Below are positions 8,032-16,399 of a stretch of DNA of 64,000 nucleotides, in pieces. Origin of the DNA: an uncultured Alistipes sp. (GTDB lineage: Bacteria > Bacteroidota > Bacteroidia > Bacteroidales > Rikenellaceae). The notes beneath the pieces were generated by a model. The model worked only from the letters and a program-made list of their open reading frames with translations, was not told where the DNA came from and searched no databases. Every line of letters begins with the position of its first letter. Position 1 is the first letter of the stretch. A program made the position numbers and the translations under genes. The stretch covers positions 62,001 through 126,000 of the forward strand of contig CALVCS010000001.1 in the NCBI GenBank assembly GCA_944326035.1, written 5' to 3'.

Positions 8032-9957
8032 ATGGAAAAGATTATTGGTATCGACTTGGGTACGACCAACTCCTGCGTAGCCGTTATGGAAGGCAACGAA
8101 CCGGTAGTGATCCCCAACAGTGAAGGTCGGCGTACGACTCCTTCAATCGTAGCTTTCGTTGACAACAACGAACGTAAAGTCGGTGACCCCGCCAAACGGC
8201 AGGCCATCACCAACCCCAAACGAACCATTACTTCAATCAAACGGTTCATGGGGGAAACCTATGATCAGGTACAGGGCGAAATCAGCCGTATGACCTATCC
8301 CGTCGTTCGGGGCGAAAACAATACCCCGCGGGTAGATATCGACGGTCGACTCTACACCCCGCAAGAAATCTCCGCCATCATCCTGCAAAAGATGAAGAAA
8401 ACGGCCGAAGATTATCTGGGTACCGAAGTAACCGAAGCCGTGATCACCGTTCCGGCCTACTTCTCGGACTCGCAGCGTCAGGCCACTAAAGAAGCCGGTG
8501 AAATCGCCGGATTGAAAGTTCGTCGTATCATCAACGAACCGACGGCCGCCGCATTGGCTTACGGCCTCGACAAAGCCAATAAAGATATGAAGATCGCCGT
8601 ATATGACCTCGGTGGGGGTACGTTCGATATCTCTATCCTGGAATTGGGCGACGGTGTCTTCGAAGTAAAATCGACCAACGGGGATACCCACCTGGGTGGT
8701 GATGACTTCGACCATGTGATCATCGACTGGTTGGCCGAAGAGTTCCAGAAACAGCACAACATCGACCTGCGGAAAGACCCCATGGCCATGCAGCGTCTGA
8801 AAGAAGCCGCCGAAAAGGCCAAGATCGAATTGTCGAGCTCGACCTCTACGGAAATCAACCTGCCCTACATCATGCCGGTAGATGGTATTCCGCAGCACCT
8901 GGTCACCACGTTGACGCGTGCCAAATTCGAACAACTGGCCGACAGCCTGATCCGTTCGACGATCGAACCTTGTAAGAAAGCCTTGGCCGATGCCGGTTTG
9001 ACCAACAAAGATATCGACGAAGTGATCCTGGTAGGGGGTTCGACCCGTATCCCGGCCATCCAGAAGATCGTCGAAGACTTCTTCGGCAAAACGCCTTCGA
9101 AAGGGGTGAACCCCGATGAAGTCGTTGCGATCGGGGCCGCTATCCAAGGCGGTGTGCTGACCGGCGAAGTGAAAGACGTCCTGTTGCTGGATGTTACGCC
9201 GCTGTCGCTGGGGATCGAAACCATGGGCGGTGTGTTCACCCGTCTGATCGACGCCAACACCACCATCCCGACCCGGAAGAGCGAAGTCTTCTCGACCGCT
9301 TCCGATAACCAGCCTTCGGTTGAAATCCACGTTCTGCAAGGGGAACGTCCGATGGCCCGCGATAACAAAACGATCGGTCGGTTCCACCTGGACGGCATTC
9401 CGGCCGCACCGCGTGGGGTGCCTCAGATCGAAGTAACGTTCGATATCGATGCCAACGGTATTCTGAACGTATCGGCTAAAGATAAAGGCACGGGCAAGGA
9501 ACAGAAGATCCGTATCGAAGCCTCTTCGGGTCTGACCGAACAGGAAATCCAGCGGATGCGTGACGAAGCCAAAGCCAACGAAGCCAAGGATAAAGAAGAA
9601 CGTGAAAAAGTCGACAAGATCAACGCCGCCGACAGCATGATCTTCTCTACCGAAAAACAGCTGAAAGAGTACGGTGACAAGATCCCGGCTGACAAGAAAA
9701 GCGCCATCGAATCGGCTCTCGGCAAACTGAAAGATGCCCACAAAGCACAAAACCTGGCAGACATCGACAGCGCTACCAAAGCCCTCAACGACGCATGGCA
9801 AGCCGCTTCGCAGGATATGTACAATGCACAGAATGCCAGTGCGAATGCCGGTGCCGGTGCTTCGCAGGCTCAGGGCAACGCCGGTGCCAACGCATCGAAC
9901 AATGCCTCCAACTCGAGCGACAATGTAACCGATGTCGACTTCGAAGAAGTGAAATAA
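8032..9957 (+). CDS. dnaK: Chaperone protein DnaK (Hsp70)
   Basis: A 641-residue ATP-dependent chaperone that refolds and protects proteins with DnaJ and GrpE. It starts [21 protein letters not shown], the phosphate-1 loop. The nucleotide-binding domain also shows [24 protein letters not shown] and [11 protein letters not shown]. The linker [15 protein letters not shown] near residue 390 leads to the substrate-binding domain and lid, and the tail is Ala/Asn/Gly-rich ending DVDFEEVK. Length and motifs are complete. No dnaJ or grpE neighbour is present. It appears to be a single-gene unit with a strong terminator, preceded by a sigma-54-like promoter. Confidence 0.99.
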   Translation: MEKIIGIDLGTTNSCVAVMEGNEPVVIPNSEGRRTTPSIVAFVDNNERKVGDPAKRQAITNPKRTITSIKRFMGETYDQVQGEISRMTYPVVRGENNTPRVDIDGRLYTPQEISAIILQKMKKTAEDYLGTEVTEAVITVPAYFSDSQRQATKEAGEIAGLKVRRIINEPTAAALAYGLDKANKDMKIAVYDLGGGTFDISILELGDGVFEVKSTNGDTHLGGDDFDHVIIDWLAEEFQKQHNIDLRKDPMAMQRLKEAAEKAKIELSSSTSTEINLPYIMPVDGIPQHLVTTLTRAKFEQLADSLIRSTIEPCKKALADAGLTNKDIDEVILVGGSTRIPAIQKIVEDFFGKTPSKGVNPDEVVAIGAAIQGGVLTGEVKDVLLLDVTPLSLGIETMGGVFTRLIDANTTIPTRKSEVFSTASDNQPSVEIHVLQGERPMARDNKTIGRFHLDGIPAAPRGVPQIEVTFDIDANGILNVSAKDKGTGKEQKIRIEASSGLTEQEIQRMRDEAKANEAKDKEEREKVDKINAADSMIFSTEKQLKEYGDKIPADKKSAIESALGKLKDAHKAQNLADIDSATKALNDAWQAASQDMYNAQNASANAGAGASQAQGNAGANASNNASNSSDNVTDVDFEEVK

Positions 9958-9974
9958 CACTCACGATCATACCC

Positions 9975-10011
9975 AAAAGAGGGGTGGATTTGAAATCCAC
10001 CCCTCTTTTTT
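9975..10011 (+). terminator. dnaK terminator
   Basis: Stem AAAAGAGGGGTGGATTT with AAATCCACCCCTCTTTT is followed by a run of T on the plus strand. Its A-rich left flank may also serve the convergent pseudokinase gene. Confidence 0.92.
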
Positions 10012-10053
10012 TTATCGCTATATGATCTCTTTCAACAGATCCGGGTCAGCCTG

Positions 10054-11559
10054 TCAGCCTAAAACCAGCTCTTCTTCCTCCTGCGGCTGTTCCTCCGTGG
10101 CCGAGGTCCATTCATTGCCTTTCATGTCAATATAGAACGAACGCCCTTGTTGGCAGACCAACGCCTTGCCTTGCTGATCGAAGTCATACGCATCGTCGTA
10201 TTGCAACGGAAGGGCCAATTCGCCATTGGGATGGATATAGCCGCACAATCCTTCCCGACGCACCAACACCAACGGGCCCATCGGACCCACCCAATCATAA
10301 CTCATCGGCAGGATCTCCTGCCCATCCCGATCGAACAGGCCGACCTTGCCATCATACGCGGCCTGAACTCCCCCATATTCCGGGAACCAGTCCATCGACT
10401 CGAAGACTGCCGGCAACACTTCATTGCCCTCCTTGTCCAGCAGGCCGAAATTCTCATCGAGGCGCACCACCGCACGACCTTCCCGAAAATCATCGGCCCA
10501 ATTATAGTGCAACGGGATCACCTCCCGCCCCTGACTGTCGATATAACCCCACAAACCATTCCATTCGACCGCACGCAGCGCCTCCGATACCGGCGACACC
10601 TCATCGTAACGACTCAAATCCTGCGGTTCCGTCGACCGAGACAACCCTCCGTCGCGGAGATCTCGTAACGGAGTGAAGGCTTTCGACACCTCTTCGGCAG
10701 TAATCGGCGTATCGTCCTCGGCCAAGGCGTCCAGCGCCGAAATCAAGGTCGTCCGCTGCTGCAGCCGATAGTTGCTGCTCATCAACAGTTCGACGATCCG
10801 ACACATCGGTCGACACCCTGTCGTCTCGGACAACGTGGCCAACATCGGTAACAAGGTCGTCCGCAACACCGGCGTACGAAAGATCGAATTGCCGTTCAAC
10901 GCGCGAAAAGCAGCCGGCGACGCAGCCAATACCTTCAACCCTAACGCCAGGTTGGCAACGGCCATGTTATCTTCATTGATCTTATCCCGGAACGACTCCA
11001 TCGAGGGGACCTGCATCCGCTCATAATTCAACAACTTCAGCTGGCCGGTCGGCGTCACCAGAATATTGGACGGTTTGAGGAACCCATGTACCACATCGGC
11101 GCCCAGCAACCAGGCCCCCAATTTGCAAAACGCCCGCATCACCCGATCGATGCCTTTCCGATCCTGCCGGTCGGAAGCCTCGGCCAGATAACGACTGAGC
11201 AACTCCCCTTCGGGACGTTCCATGAGCACCACATCGATATATCGCGGCTGTTCCAAGTCGTCGAAGATCAACATCTCGTTGCCCCAATACTGGTAATCCA
11301 CCAAATAGGGCGTATCCATCGACATCACCTGCGCCGCAACCCGTCGCAATGCCACTTCAGAAATCGTACTGCGATTCAGAAAGCACTTCAACCAATACGG
11401 CCGATGATTCCACCACACTTTGAAACTGACGATCGCTCCGCCGTAACTGAACACCGGATCATAGATCTGGGCATCTTCCAGCGTCAATCCGGTCAGGGTT
11501 CGGAATCGCCCTTCCGGATTATAGAGCGTTTCGATAATATTATTTACCGTGCAAACCAT
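10054..11559 (-). CDS. WG-repeat pseudokinase, paralogue of the upstream kinase
   Basis: A 501-residue protein with a kinase-like N-terminal domain and about four C-terminal WG repeats (from about residue 330, for example GLWGYIDSQGREVIP). The N terminus aligns with the kinase at 12496 (ETL..G.FRTL.G, then PYWLKC carrying the equivalent of the ATP-binding Lys at residue 58). The catalytic loop reads HGFLKPSNILV (158-168), where the catalytic Asp is Phe, and the DFG position reads LNYER (177-181), with no Asp. It should therefore bind rather than phosphorylate. A strong ribosome site (AAGGAGGAGAG) precedes the ATG. It is the last gene of the kinase/vWA operon, 18 bp after the vWA gene. It probably scaffolds or regulates the active kinase; this is inference. 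Confidence 0.75.
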   Translation of the reverse strand: MVCTVNNIIETLYNPEGRFRTLTGLTLEDAQIYDPVFSYGGAIVSFKVWWNHRPYWLKCFLNRSTISEVALRRVAAQVMSMDTPYLVDYQYWGNEMLIFDDLEQPRYIDVVLMERPEGELLSRYLAEASDRQDRKGIDRVMRAFCKLGAWLLGADVVHGFLKPSNILVTPTGQLKLLNYERMQVPSMESFRDKINEDNMAVANLALGLKVLAASPAAFRALNGNSIFRTPVLRTTLLPMLATLSETTGCRPMCRIVELLMSSNYRLQQRTTLISALDALAEDDTPITAEEVSKAFTPLRDLRDGGLSRSTEPQDLSRYDEVSPVSEALRAVEWNGLWGYIDSQGREVIPLHYNWADDFREGRAVVRLDENFGLLDKEGNEVLPAVFESMDWFPEYGGVQAAYDGKVGLFDRDGQEILPMSYDWVGPMGPLVLVRREGLCGYIHPNGELALPLQYDDAYDFDQQGKALVCQQGRSFYIDMKGNEWTSATEEQPQEEEELVLG

Positions 11560-11577
11560 ACCCTCTCTCCTCCTTCG

Positions 11578-12441
11578 CTAATTATCCATCAGGTTCACAC
11601 TCACCGAACCGATATTCATCATACTGATCAGATCCGTCATCGCGGCATTGTAGCTCATGCCCCGGAACGCCTCCCCGCCCGGAATGCCTCTCAAGCGACG
11701 GATATTTTCATGATATACCGCCGGCATCGGACTCGACATCTGATACAACAAGCGGGCATAACGTTGATCCGGAAGTTCGGCCTCGGAAGCCGCGAAAATC
11801 ACCGGTCGAGTGGTCTGATCCGACGAAATATGCATGTTCATCAACAGCACATGTCCATCGCCCGTCGACAGCCCCTTGATCTGCTCGGAAAGCTCCATCA
11901 ACATCGCCTCATTGCCATCCGAGGCCTCGCCATCGGTAATATTGAAAATCACCGGCGGATAGGAATTATGATGATTCTTCTGTTGACACCAGCGTTTCAC
12001 CTCCTCGTAAGCCTTCAACAAAGCCGCATACATCGGCGTTTTATCCCCGGCATAGGGACGGATCCAAACCCGTTGATCCACGACCGAGATCATCGTCCGA
12101 CCATCCGGCAAGCGACGCTCCTTCTCGAGCTTCACCCGACCCAGTTCCGACGCGGCCAACTCCGAAGGACGCATAAACAGATGCCCCGCATCTCCCACCA
12201 TCGGCACCACTTGTTGTCCATGATAACCCAGTACCGCTATTTCGAAATAGTCCCGGTAACCCTCTTCCCGACGACTTCGGTAGAGCAGTTCCGAAATGAG
12301 GATATTCACCGTCATGGCGACCGCCTCCGACTTGGGAATCAGCTTACCATTGAAGCGCGTCAGTTCTTCCATCGAACCCGATTGGTCGATCAGAATCACG
12401 AACAATATCGGATTACTCCGACTAATTCTGGCTGAGTACAT
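11578..12441 (-). CDS. von Willebrand factor A (MIDAS) domain protein, TerY-like
   Basis: A 287-residue single-domain vWA protein, predicted cytoplasmic (no signal peptide). The metal-ion-dependent adhesion site is complete: ILIDQSGSM gives D19-x-S21-x-S23, GDKTPMYAAL gives Thr135, and FNITDGEASDG gives Asp170. It should bind a divalent metal and dock protein ligands. A strong ribosome site (AAAGGAG, 7 nt before the ATG) supports the start. It lies between an active kinase and a pseudokinase on the same strand, 54 bp and 18 bp from them. TerY-type vWA proteins are known to accompany kinases and PP2C phosphatases; no phosphatase is present here. Confidence 0.85.
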   Translation of the reverse strand: MYSARISRSNPILFVILIDQSGSMEELTRFNGKLIPKSEAVAMTVNILISELLYRSRREEGYRDYFEIAVLGYHGQQVVPMVGDAGHLFMRPSELAASELGRVKLEKERRLPDGRTMISVVDQRVWIRPYAGDKTPMYAALLKAYEEVKRWCQQKNHHNSYPPVIFNITDGEASDGNEAMLMELSEQIKGLSTGDGHVLLMNMHISSDQTTRPVIFAASEAELPDQRYARLLYQMSSPMPAVYHENIRRLRGIPGGEAFRGMSYNAAMTDLISMMNIGSVSVNLMDN

Positions 12442-12495
12442 ACTTCACTCCTTTCCGTTCAACGTAACAAGTTAGACTGGGTTTTCATCTCCGGA

Positions 12496-14271
12496 TCATT
12501 CACCCCTCGTGGCGTCGGGCCTCCGGCAACCCGTTTTATCGATACAAAATACCCGGTCGGCCTGCATGACCTGGGCGCGTCCCGCCCGAAAATGACGGGC
12601 CGAATCATAAATCGCTGCAATCACCATCACTCCATGGCGGTTGATATATCCATACTTATCCCCGACCCGAACCACCGAAAGGCCCTCACGAAACGCCGTT
12701 GCAAACACATACCGAACCGGTATCACCTCCCGACCTTCGCGATCGATGAAGCCATATCGCTCCCCGAGGCGAACCCGGGCCAACCCTTCCCGAAACGAAT
12801 CGGCCCCATCGTAGTGTCCGGCATCGATCACACAGTGTCCCTGCGGGTCGATATATTGCCAACGACCTCCCAACCGCACGGCAGCCACTCCCTCGCTATA
12901 CGGAGCCGCCATCTCATAAATCGGTTCCAGCAACAGCCTTCCGCAACACAAATCGGCATAGCCATAGCGGCCATGCATCCGTACCACGGCGCAGGTCTCC
13001 TCCTGGGGGTCGATCACTTCATAGCTCGGCATCCGATCTCCTTCCGACCGAGCCAGCGAGGTGTGAAAAGTCGATGAGGCATGGACCTTTACGGTCGAAC
13101 TGGGCGGTGCCACCCGGGGCAACGCCCCCTCATCCGTCCGATCGACGGTCGGTGCCGAGAAACGATCTACCTCCCCGACCACAAGTCGATCCACACCCTC
13201 AATCTGCTTCTCAGTCTGCAAAAGGGTTGTCGCATCCGCCGACACAAGCTCCGCCAACGGTTCCTTCGGAAGCGGTCGGCCCGTCGTGACCGGCCGGGGT
13301 TTATTTTTGGGGGATTTCCCCTCTTTTTGCGGAAGATCGACCGGAGGTCTCTTTTCCTGTTCGCAGGAGATCGCTGTATCCGCCAGCGTCGCCAAGACCC
13401 GGGAGAGGCCCTCTATCGCCGGCGTATCGCTCCGCAACATCCGACACAGTGCCAACAACGTACCCTCACCCTCTTCTGTCCAACGCCGTTCGAGCCGATT
13501 CAACAACTCCGACGAGCCCACGGCCGTTTCGGCCGCATTCAAAATCAGGTTTTCTTTATCGTTATACCGCGCGAACAAAGCCGGCTCCTGCTGTAAGGCA
13601 TGCAAGCTCAAGGCAATGATCGCCAACGGATAATCATCAATGCTCTTATTGTAGAAGTATTCATTCCGGGCGGGATGCTGATAAGCCGGCGAACCGATCA
13701 GCGAACTCCGCGTCCCCGCAAAATCAGGCCAATACATGCCATCGAAATCGATCAGACACAATCGGCCATCCGCTCGCACCAGCACATTGTCATGTTTGAT
13801 GTCTCCGTGGGCAAACGGCTGAGCCAACAACCACACCGCCAATCGGTCGAAACGTTGGGCCAGCTCACCCAACGACTCCCGATCTTCCTGCTGCACGAAT
13901 CGGGCCACGCAACGCCCCAGCGTTTCGCCTTCGACCCACTCCATCAACAGCACCGGATAATAGCTTCCCTGATCGTATTCGTCATAAACATACACCTCCT
14001 CCGGCAGCCAACGACACGGAATGACATACTCGGAAAACGGACGACTCAACCGATCGAACAGACGGGAGTCATGGTTCGGCTCCCGAATATAACATTTGAG
14101 GGCATAGGGTTTTCCCTGTATGCGCACCCGAAAGATCACCGAAAAATTGCCGACCCAAAACAACGGTTCCCCGTACAGATCCCGATCAGGTTCGACGCCC
14201 TCGAGCGTGCGAAACAGCCCCTGAACATGATTCAGGGTCTCGAGATATTGGGTAATGGTCGGGCAACTCAT
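12496..14271 (-). CDS. Ser/Thr-type protein kinase with C-terminal WG repeats
   Basis: A 591-residue protein with an intact kinase active site: glycine loop region WVGNFSVIFRV (39-49), ATP-binding Lys59 in PYALKCY, catalytic loop HGDIKHDNVLV (155-165) with Asp157 and Asn162, and metal-binding Asp175 in IDFDGMYW. A low-complexity linker (about 305-415, Pro/Thr-rich) leads to about four WG repeats, such as GRYGYADL, GRWQYIDPQG, ERYGFIDREG and DKYGYINRHG, probably a ligand-binding solenoid. The ATG at 14271 is preferred to a TTG four codons upstream that lies at the terminator T-tract. There is no transmembrane segment. It heads an operon with the vWA and pseudokinase genes. Substrate unknown. 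Confidence 0.85.
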   Translation of the reverse strand: MSCPTITQYLETLNHVQGLFRTLEGVEPDRDLYGEPLFWVGNFSVIFRVRIQGKPYALKCYIREPNHDSRLFDRLSRPFSEYVIPCRWLPEEVYVYDEYDQGSYYPVLLMEWVEGETLGRCVARFVQQEDRESLGELAQRFDRLAVWLLAQPFAHGDIKHDNVLVRADGRLCLIDFDGMYWPDFAGTRSSLIGSPAYQHPARNEYFYNKSIDDYPLAIIALSLHALQQEPALFARYNDKENLILNAAETAVGSSELLNRLERRWTEEGEGTLLALCRMLRSDTPAIEGLSRVLATLADTAISCEQEKRPPVDLPQKEGKSPKNKPRPVTTGRPLPKEPLAELVSADATTLLQTEKQIEGVDRLVVGEVDRFSAPTVDRTDEGALPRVAPPSSTVKVHASSTFHTSLARSEGDRMPSYEVIDPQEETCAVVRMHGRYGYADLCCGRLLLEPIYEMAAPYSEGVAAVRLGGRWQYIDPQGHCVIDAGHYDGADSFREGLARVRLGERYGFIDREGREVIPVRYVFATAFREGLSVVRVGDKYGYINRHGVMVIAAIYDSARHFRAGRAQVMQADRVFCIDKTGCRRPDATRGE

Positions 14272-14281
14272 CGATCGGCAC

Positions 14282-14314
14282 AAAAAAAAGGAAATAGTTT
14301 GCGAACTATTTCCT
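14282..14314 (-). terminator. Terminator of the Phe/Tyr operon
   Basis: An 11-bp stem (AGGAAATAGTT with AACTATTTCCT), 4-nt loop and eight T on the minus strand follow the DAHP synthase-chorismate mutase gene. It ends only 11 bp before the kinase ATG. Confidence 0.85.
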
Positions 14315-14344
14315 AAAGATAGACGATAATTTCGGATTTCGCAA
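14314..14344 (-). promoter_or_regulatory. Promoter of the kinase/vWA/pseudokinase operon
   Basis: On the minus strand the -7 box TATCTTTA (14321-14314) and the -33 TTG (14344-14342) are 20 nt apart. The -7 box abuts the terminator stem, so transcription would start inside the hairpin, near 14307. Confidence 0.5.
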
Positions 14345-14352
14345 GGCCTCCG

Positions 14353-15414
14353 CTATTCGTTCATCACTTTATTCTGCAGGTTAATGCTCTCCAAATGAAT
14401 GGCTTCCAGAACCGTCTTCAGGAACTCTTCGCTCACCCCCAATTGCGGAGCCTGTGCGACGACTTTTTCGACGATGCTGTTCCAGCGACCACCCTGCAGA
14501 ATCGCCACATTATTCTGGCGTTTGACCCGACCGATCTGTTCGGCTACCCGCATCCGTTTACTCAGCAATTCAAACGTTTCGGCGTCGATCTGGTCGATCT
14601 GACGACGCAAGGCACTCAACTGATCCTTGTATTCGGGATTATCGGTAGTCGACTGACGCCATACGATGCTCCGCAGCAAGGTTTCCAGATCATCGGGCGT
14701 AACCTGTTGGGCCGCATCGCTGAGCGCCTGCGCCGGACAAATATGACTTTCGATAATCAGACCGTCGAAATTGAGGTCGGCCCCCTTCTGAGCCACTTCC
14801 CGCAGATATTCCCGTTTGCCGGCAATATGGGAAGGGTCACAGATCATGGGCAGTTCCGGCATGCGGCTCCGCATTTCGATGGCCAGGTGCCACATCGGAT
14901 TATTGCGATAACGGGACACCCCATAAGCGGAAAACCCCCGATGAATCAACCCCAATTTCCGTACACCGGCATTCTGTAAACGAGCCACGGCACCGGCCCA
15001 CAGATCGATATCGGGATTCATCGGATTCTTGACCAGCACCGTCACATCCGTACCCCGTAATGCATCGGCAATATCCTGTACACTGAACGGATTGCCGGTC
15101 GTACGAGCCCCGACCCACAATACGTCGGCCCCGAATTCCAAGGCCGCTTCCACGTGTTTCGGCGTGGCGACTTCCACCCCGAAGGGCAGTCCCGTCTCCT
15201 GGCGGGCCTCATTCATCCACACCAGCCCTTTCATTCCGACCCCTTCGAACGAGCCCGGTTTCGTACGGGGTTTCCACACCCCGGCCCGCAAAATATGCAC
15301 CAGCCCGGTAGCCGCTACACGCCGGCACGTTTCCAAGGTCTGTTCCCGGGTCTCTGCGCTGCAAGGACCCGCAATAATCAATGGTCTATGTGCTTTCAAA
15401 TCGATCGTTTCCAT
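14353..15414 (-). CDS. DAHP synthase / chorismate mutase fusion
   Basis: A 353-residue bifunctional enzyme of aromatic amino acid synthesis. The N-terminal domain (about 1-260) is a DAHP synthase of the beta type (IAGPCSAETREQ, RAGVWKPRTKPGSFEGVG, LVKNPMNPDIDLWAGA, CDPSHIAGKR), condensing PEP and erythrose 4-phosphate. The C-terminal domain (about 268-353) is an AroQ chorismate mutase (LSALRRQIDQIDAETFELLSKRM). Joining the first committed step to the branch-point mutase suggests prephenate feedback, as known for such fusions. A strong ribosome site (AAAGGAG) precedes the ATG. It is the last gene of the pheA-aminotransferase-tyrA operon. Confidence 0.93.
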   Translation of the reverse strand: METIDLKAHRPLIIAGPCSAETREQTLETCRRVAATGLVHILRAGVWKPRTKPGSFEGVGMKGLVWMNEARQETGLPFGVEVATPKHVEAALEFGADVLWVGARTTGNPFSVQDIADALRGTDVTVLVKNPMNPDIDLWAGAVARLQNAGVRKLGLIHRGFSAYGVSRYRNNPMWHLAIEMRSRMPELPMICDPSHIAGKREYLREVAQKGADLNFDGLIIESHICPAQALSDAAQQVTPDDLETLLRSIVWRQSTTDNPEYKDQLSALRRQIDQIDAETFELLSKRMRVAEQIGRVKRQNNVAILQGGRWNSIVEKVVAQAPQLGVSEEFLKTVLEAIHLESINLQNKVMNE

Positions 15415-15523
15415 TTTTTCTCCTTTCTGGGTTCATTCGACTCGCCTCAATCCCGAGGATCGTCTTTTTCAGTATTCTATGTGGGTTCGGGGCGTCTCTT
15501 CTCGGACGATCCCGCACCCTTTG

Positions 15524-16384
15524 TTATTTCAAAATTCGTTTAATCGTATTGGCTTTGGCCATCGTCGCTCGTAAACCCGCCACATCGTCGCGTTCGAGCA
15601 TCTTGCGGAAAATTTGCAACTGATGGATATGTTCGCGCAACACATCCAAAATGTTATACTTGTTCTGCATAAAAATCGGCAGCCACATATCCGGTGAACT
15701 TTTGGCCAAACGGACCGTACTTTCAAAACCCCCGCCCGCCAGATCGAAAATGTGTTCTTCCTCTCTTTCCTTCTCCAAGACCGTCAGCGCCAGGGCAAAC
15801 GACGTAATATGTGAAATATGACTCACATAAGCCGTGTGCATATCCTGCTCCTCGGCACTCATATATTTGATGGGCATACCCAAGGTCGTATAAATCTGTT
15901 CGACTAGCCGCAGGGCATCGGCATCACTGCGTTCACGTTCACAGATCACCACCGTCCGGCCGGTAAATGCACCATGTTCTGCCGCTTCCGGTCCGCTGAA
16001 TTCGGTCCCCCACATCGGGTGAGTCGCCACGAACCGACCCCGACGAGGATGTTGCGCAATCACTTCGCACAGCTCCTGTTTGGTCGACCCCATGTCGATC
16101 ACCACCTGCCGATCGACCCGATTGAGGGCCTTGACCGCCAACAACGGAATGGAATTGACCGGCGTCGCCAAGACCACCAGATCGGCCTGGTCCACCGCCT
16201 TTTCCAAGGTTTCGAAACGGTCCACCAATCCCAAAGCCAAGGCCTTGTCCCGATTGACCGCCGACTGATCCACCCCAATGATTTCTCGGGCAAATCCCTT
16301 ATCCTTCAGGCTGAGAGCGAACGAACCCCCAATCAGCCCCACTCCCACTACAGACGCCCTGAGTGAGCTTTTATCGTTTTCCAT
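15524..16384 (-). CDS. tyrA: Prephenate dehydrogenase
   Basis: A 286-residue NAD(P)-dependent enzyme that oxidatively decarboxylates prephenate (or arogenate) to the tyrosine precursor. A Rossmann motif VVGVGLIGGSFALSL occupies residues 12-26. DMGSTKQ, ATHPMWGTEFSGPEAA and the helical C-terminal domain with HISHITSFALALT are TyrA hallmarks. There is no fused ACT or chorismate mutase domain; the mutase is supplied by the next gene. Gaps of 15 bp and 109 bp to its neighbours fit an operon. Confidence 0.93.
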   Translation of the reverse strand: MENDKSSLRASVVGVGLIGGSFALSLKDKGFAREIIGVDQSAVNRDKALALGLVDRFETLEKAVDQADLVVLATPVNSIPLLAVKALNRVDRQVVIDMGSTKQELCEVIAQHPRRGRFVATHPMWGTEFSGPEAAEHGAFTGRTVVICERERSDADALRLVEQIYTTLGMPIKYMSAEEQDMHTAYVSHISHITSFALALTVLEKEREEEHIFDLAGGGFESTVRLAKSSPDMWLPIFMQNKYNILDVLREHIHQLQIFRKMLERDDVAGLRATMAKANTIKRILK

Positions 16385-16399
16385 CGTCTATTTTTCTCT

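Noticed and set aside
8233..9960. A 575-codon open frame antisense to dnaK
   Set aside because: It mirrors dnaK codon bias and has no recognisable domain. Similar long antisense frames occur opposite most well-expressed genes here, for example 53147-55552, 20886-23060, 56938-58473, 36551-37825 and 51734-53038.
15415..15523. Second leader peptide or attenuator between tyrA and the DAHP synthase gene
   Set aside because: No Phe/Tyr- or Trp-rich short frame; only a widely spaced 8-bp inverted repeat (GGATCGTC/GACGATCC).
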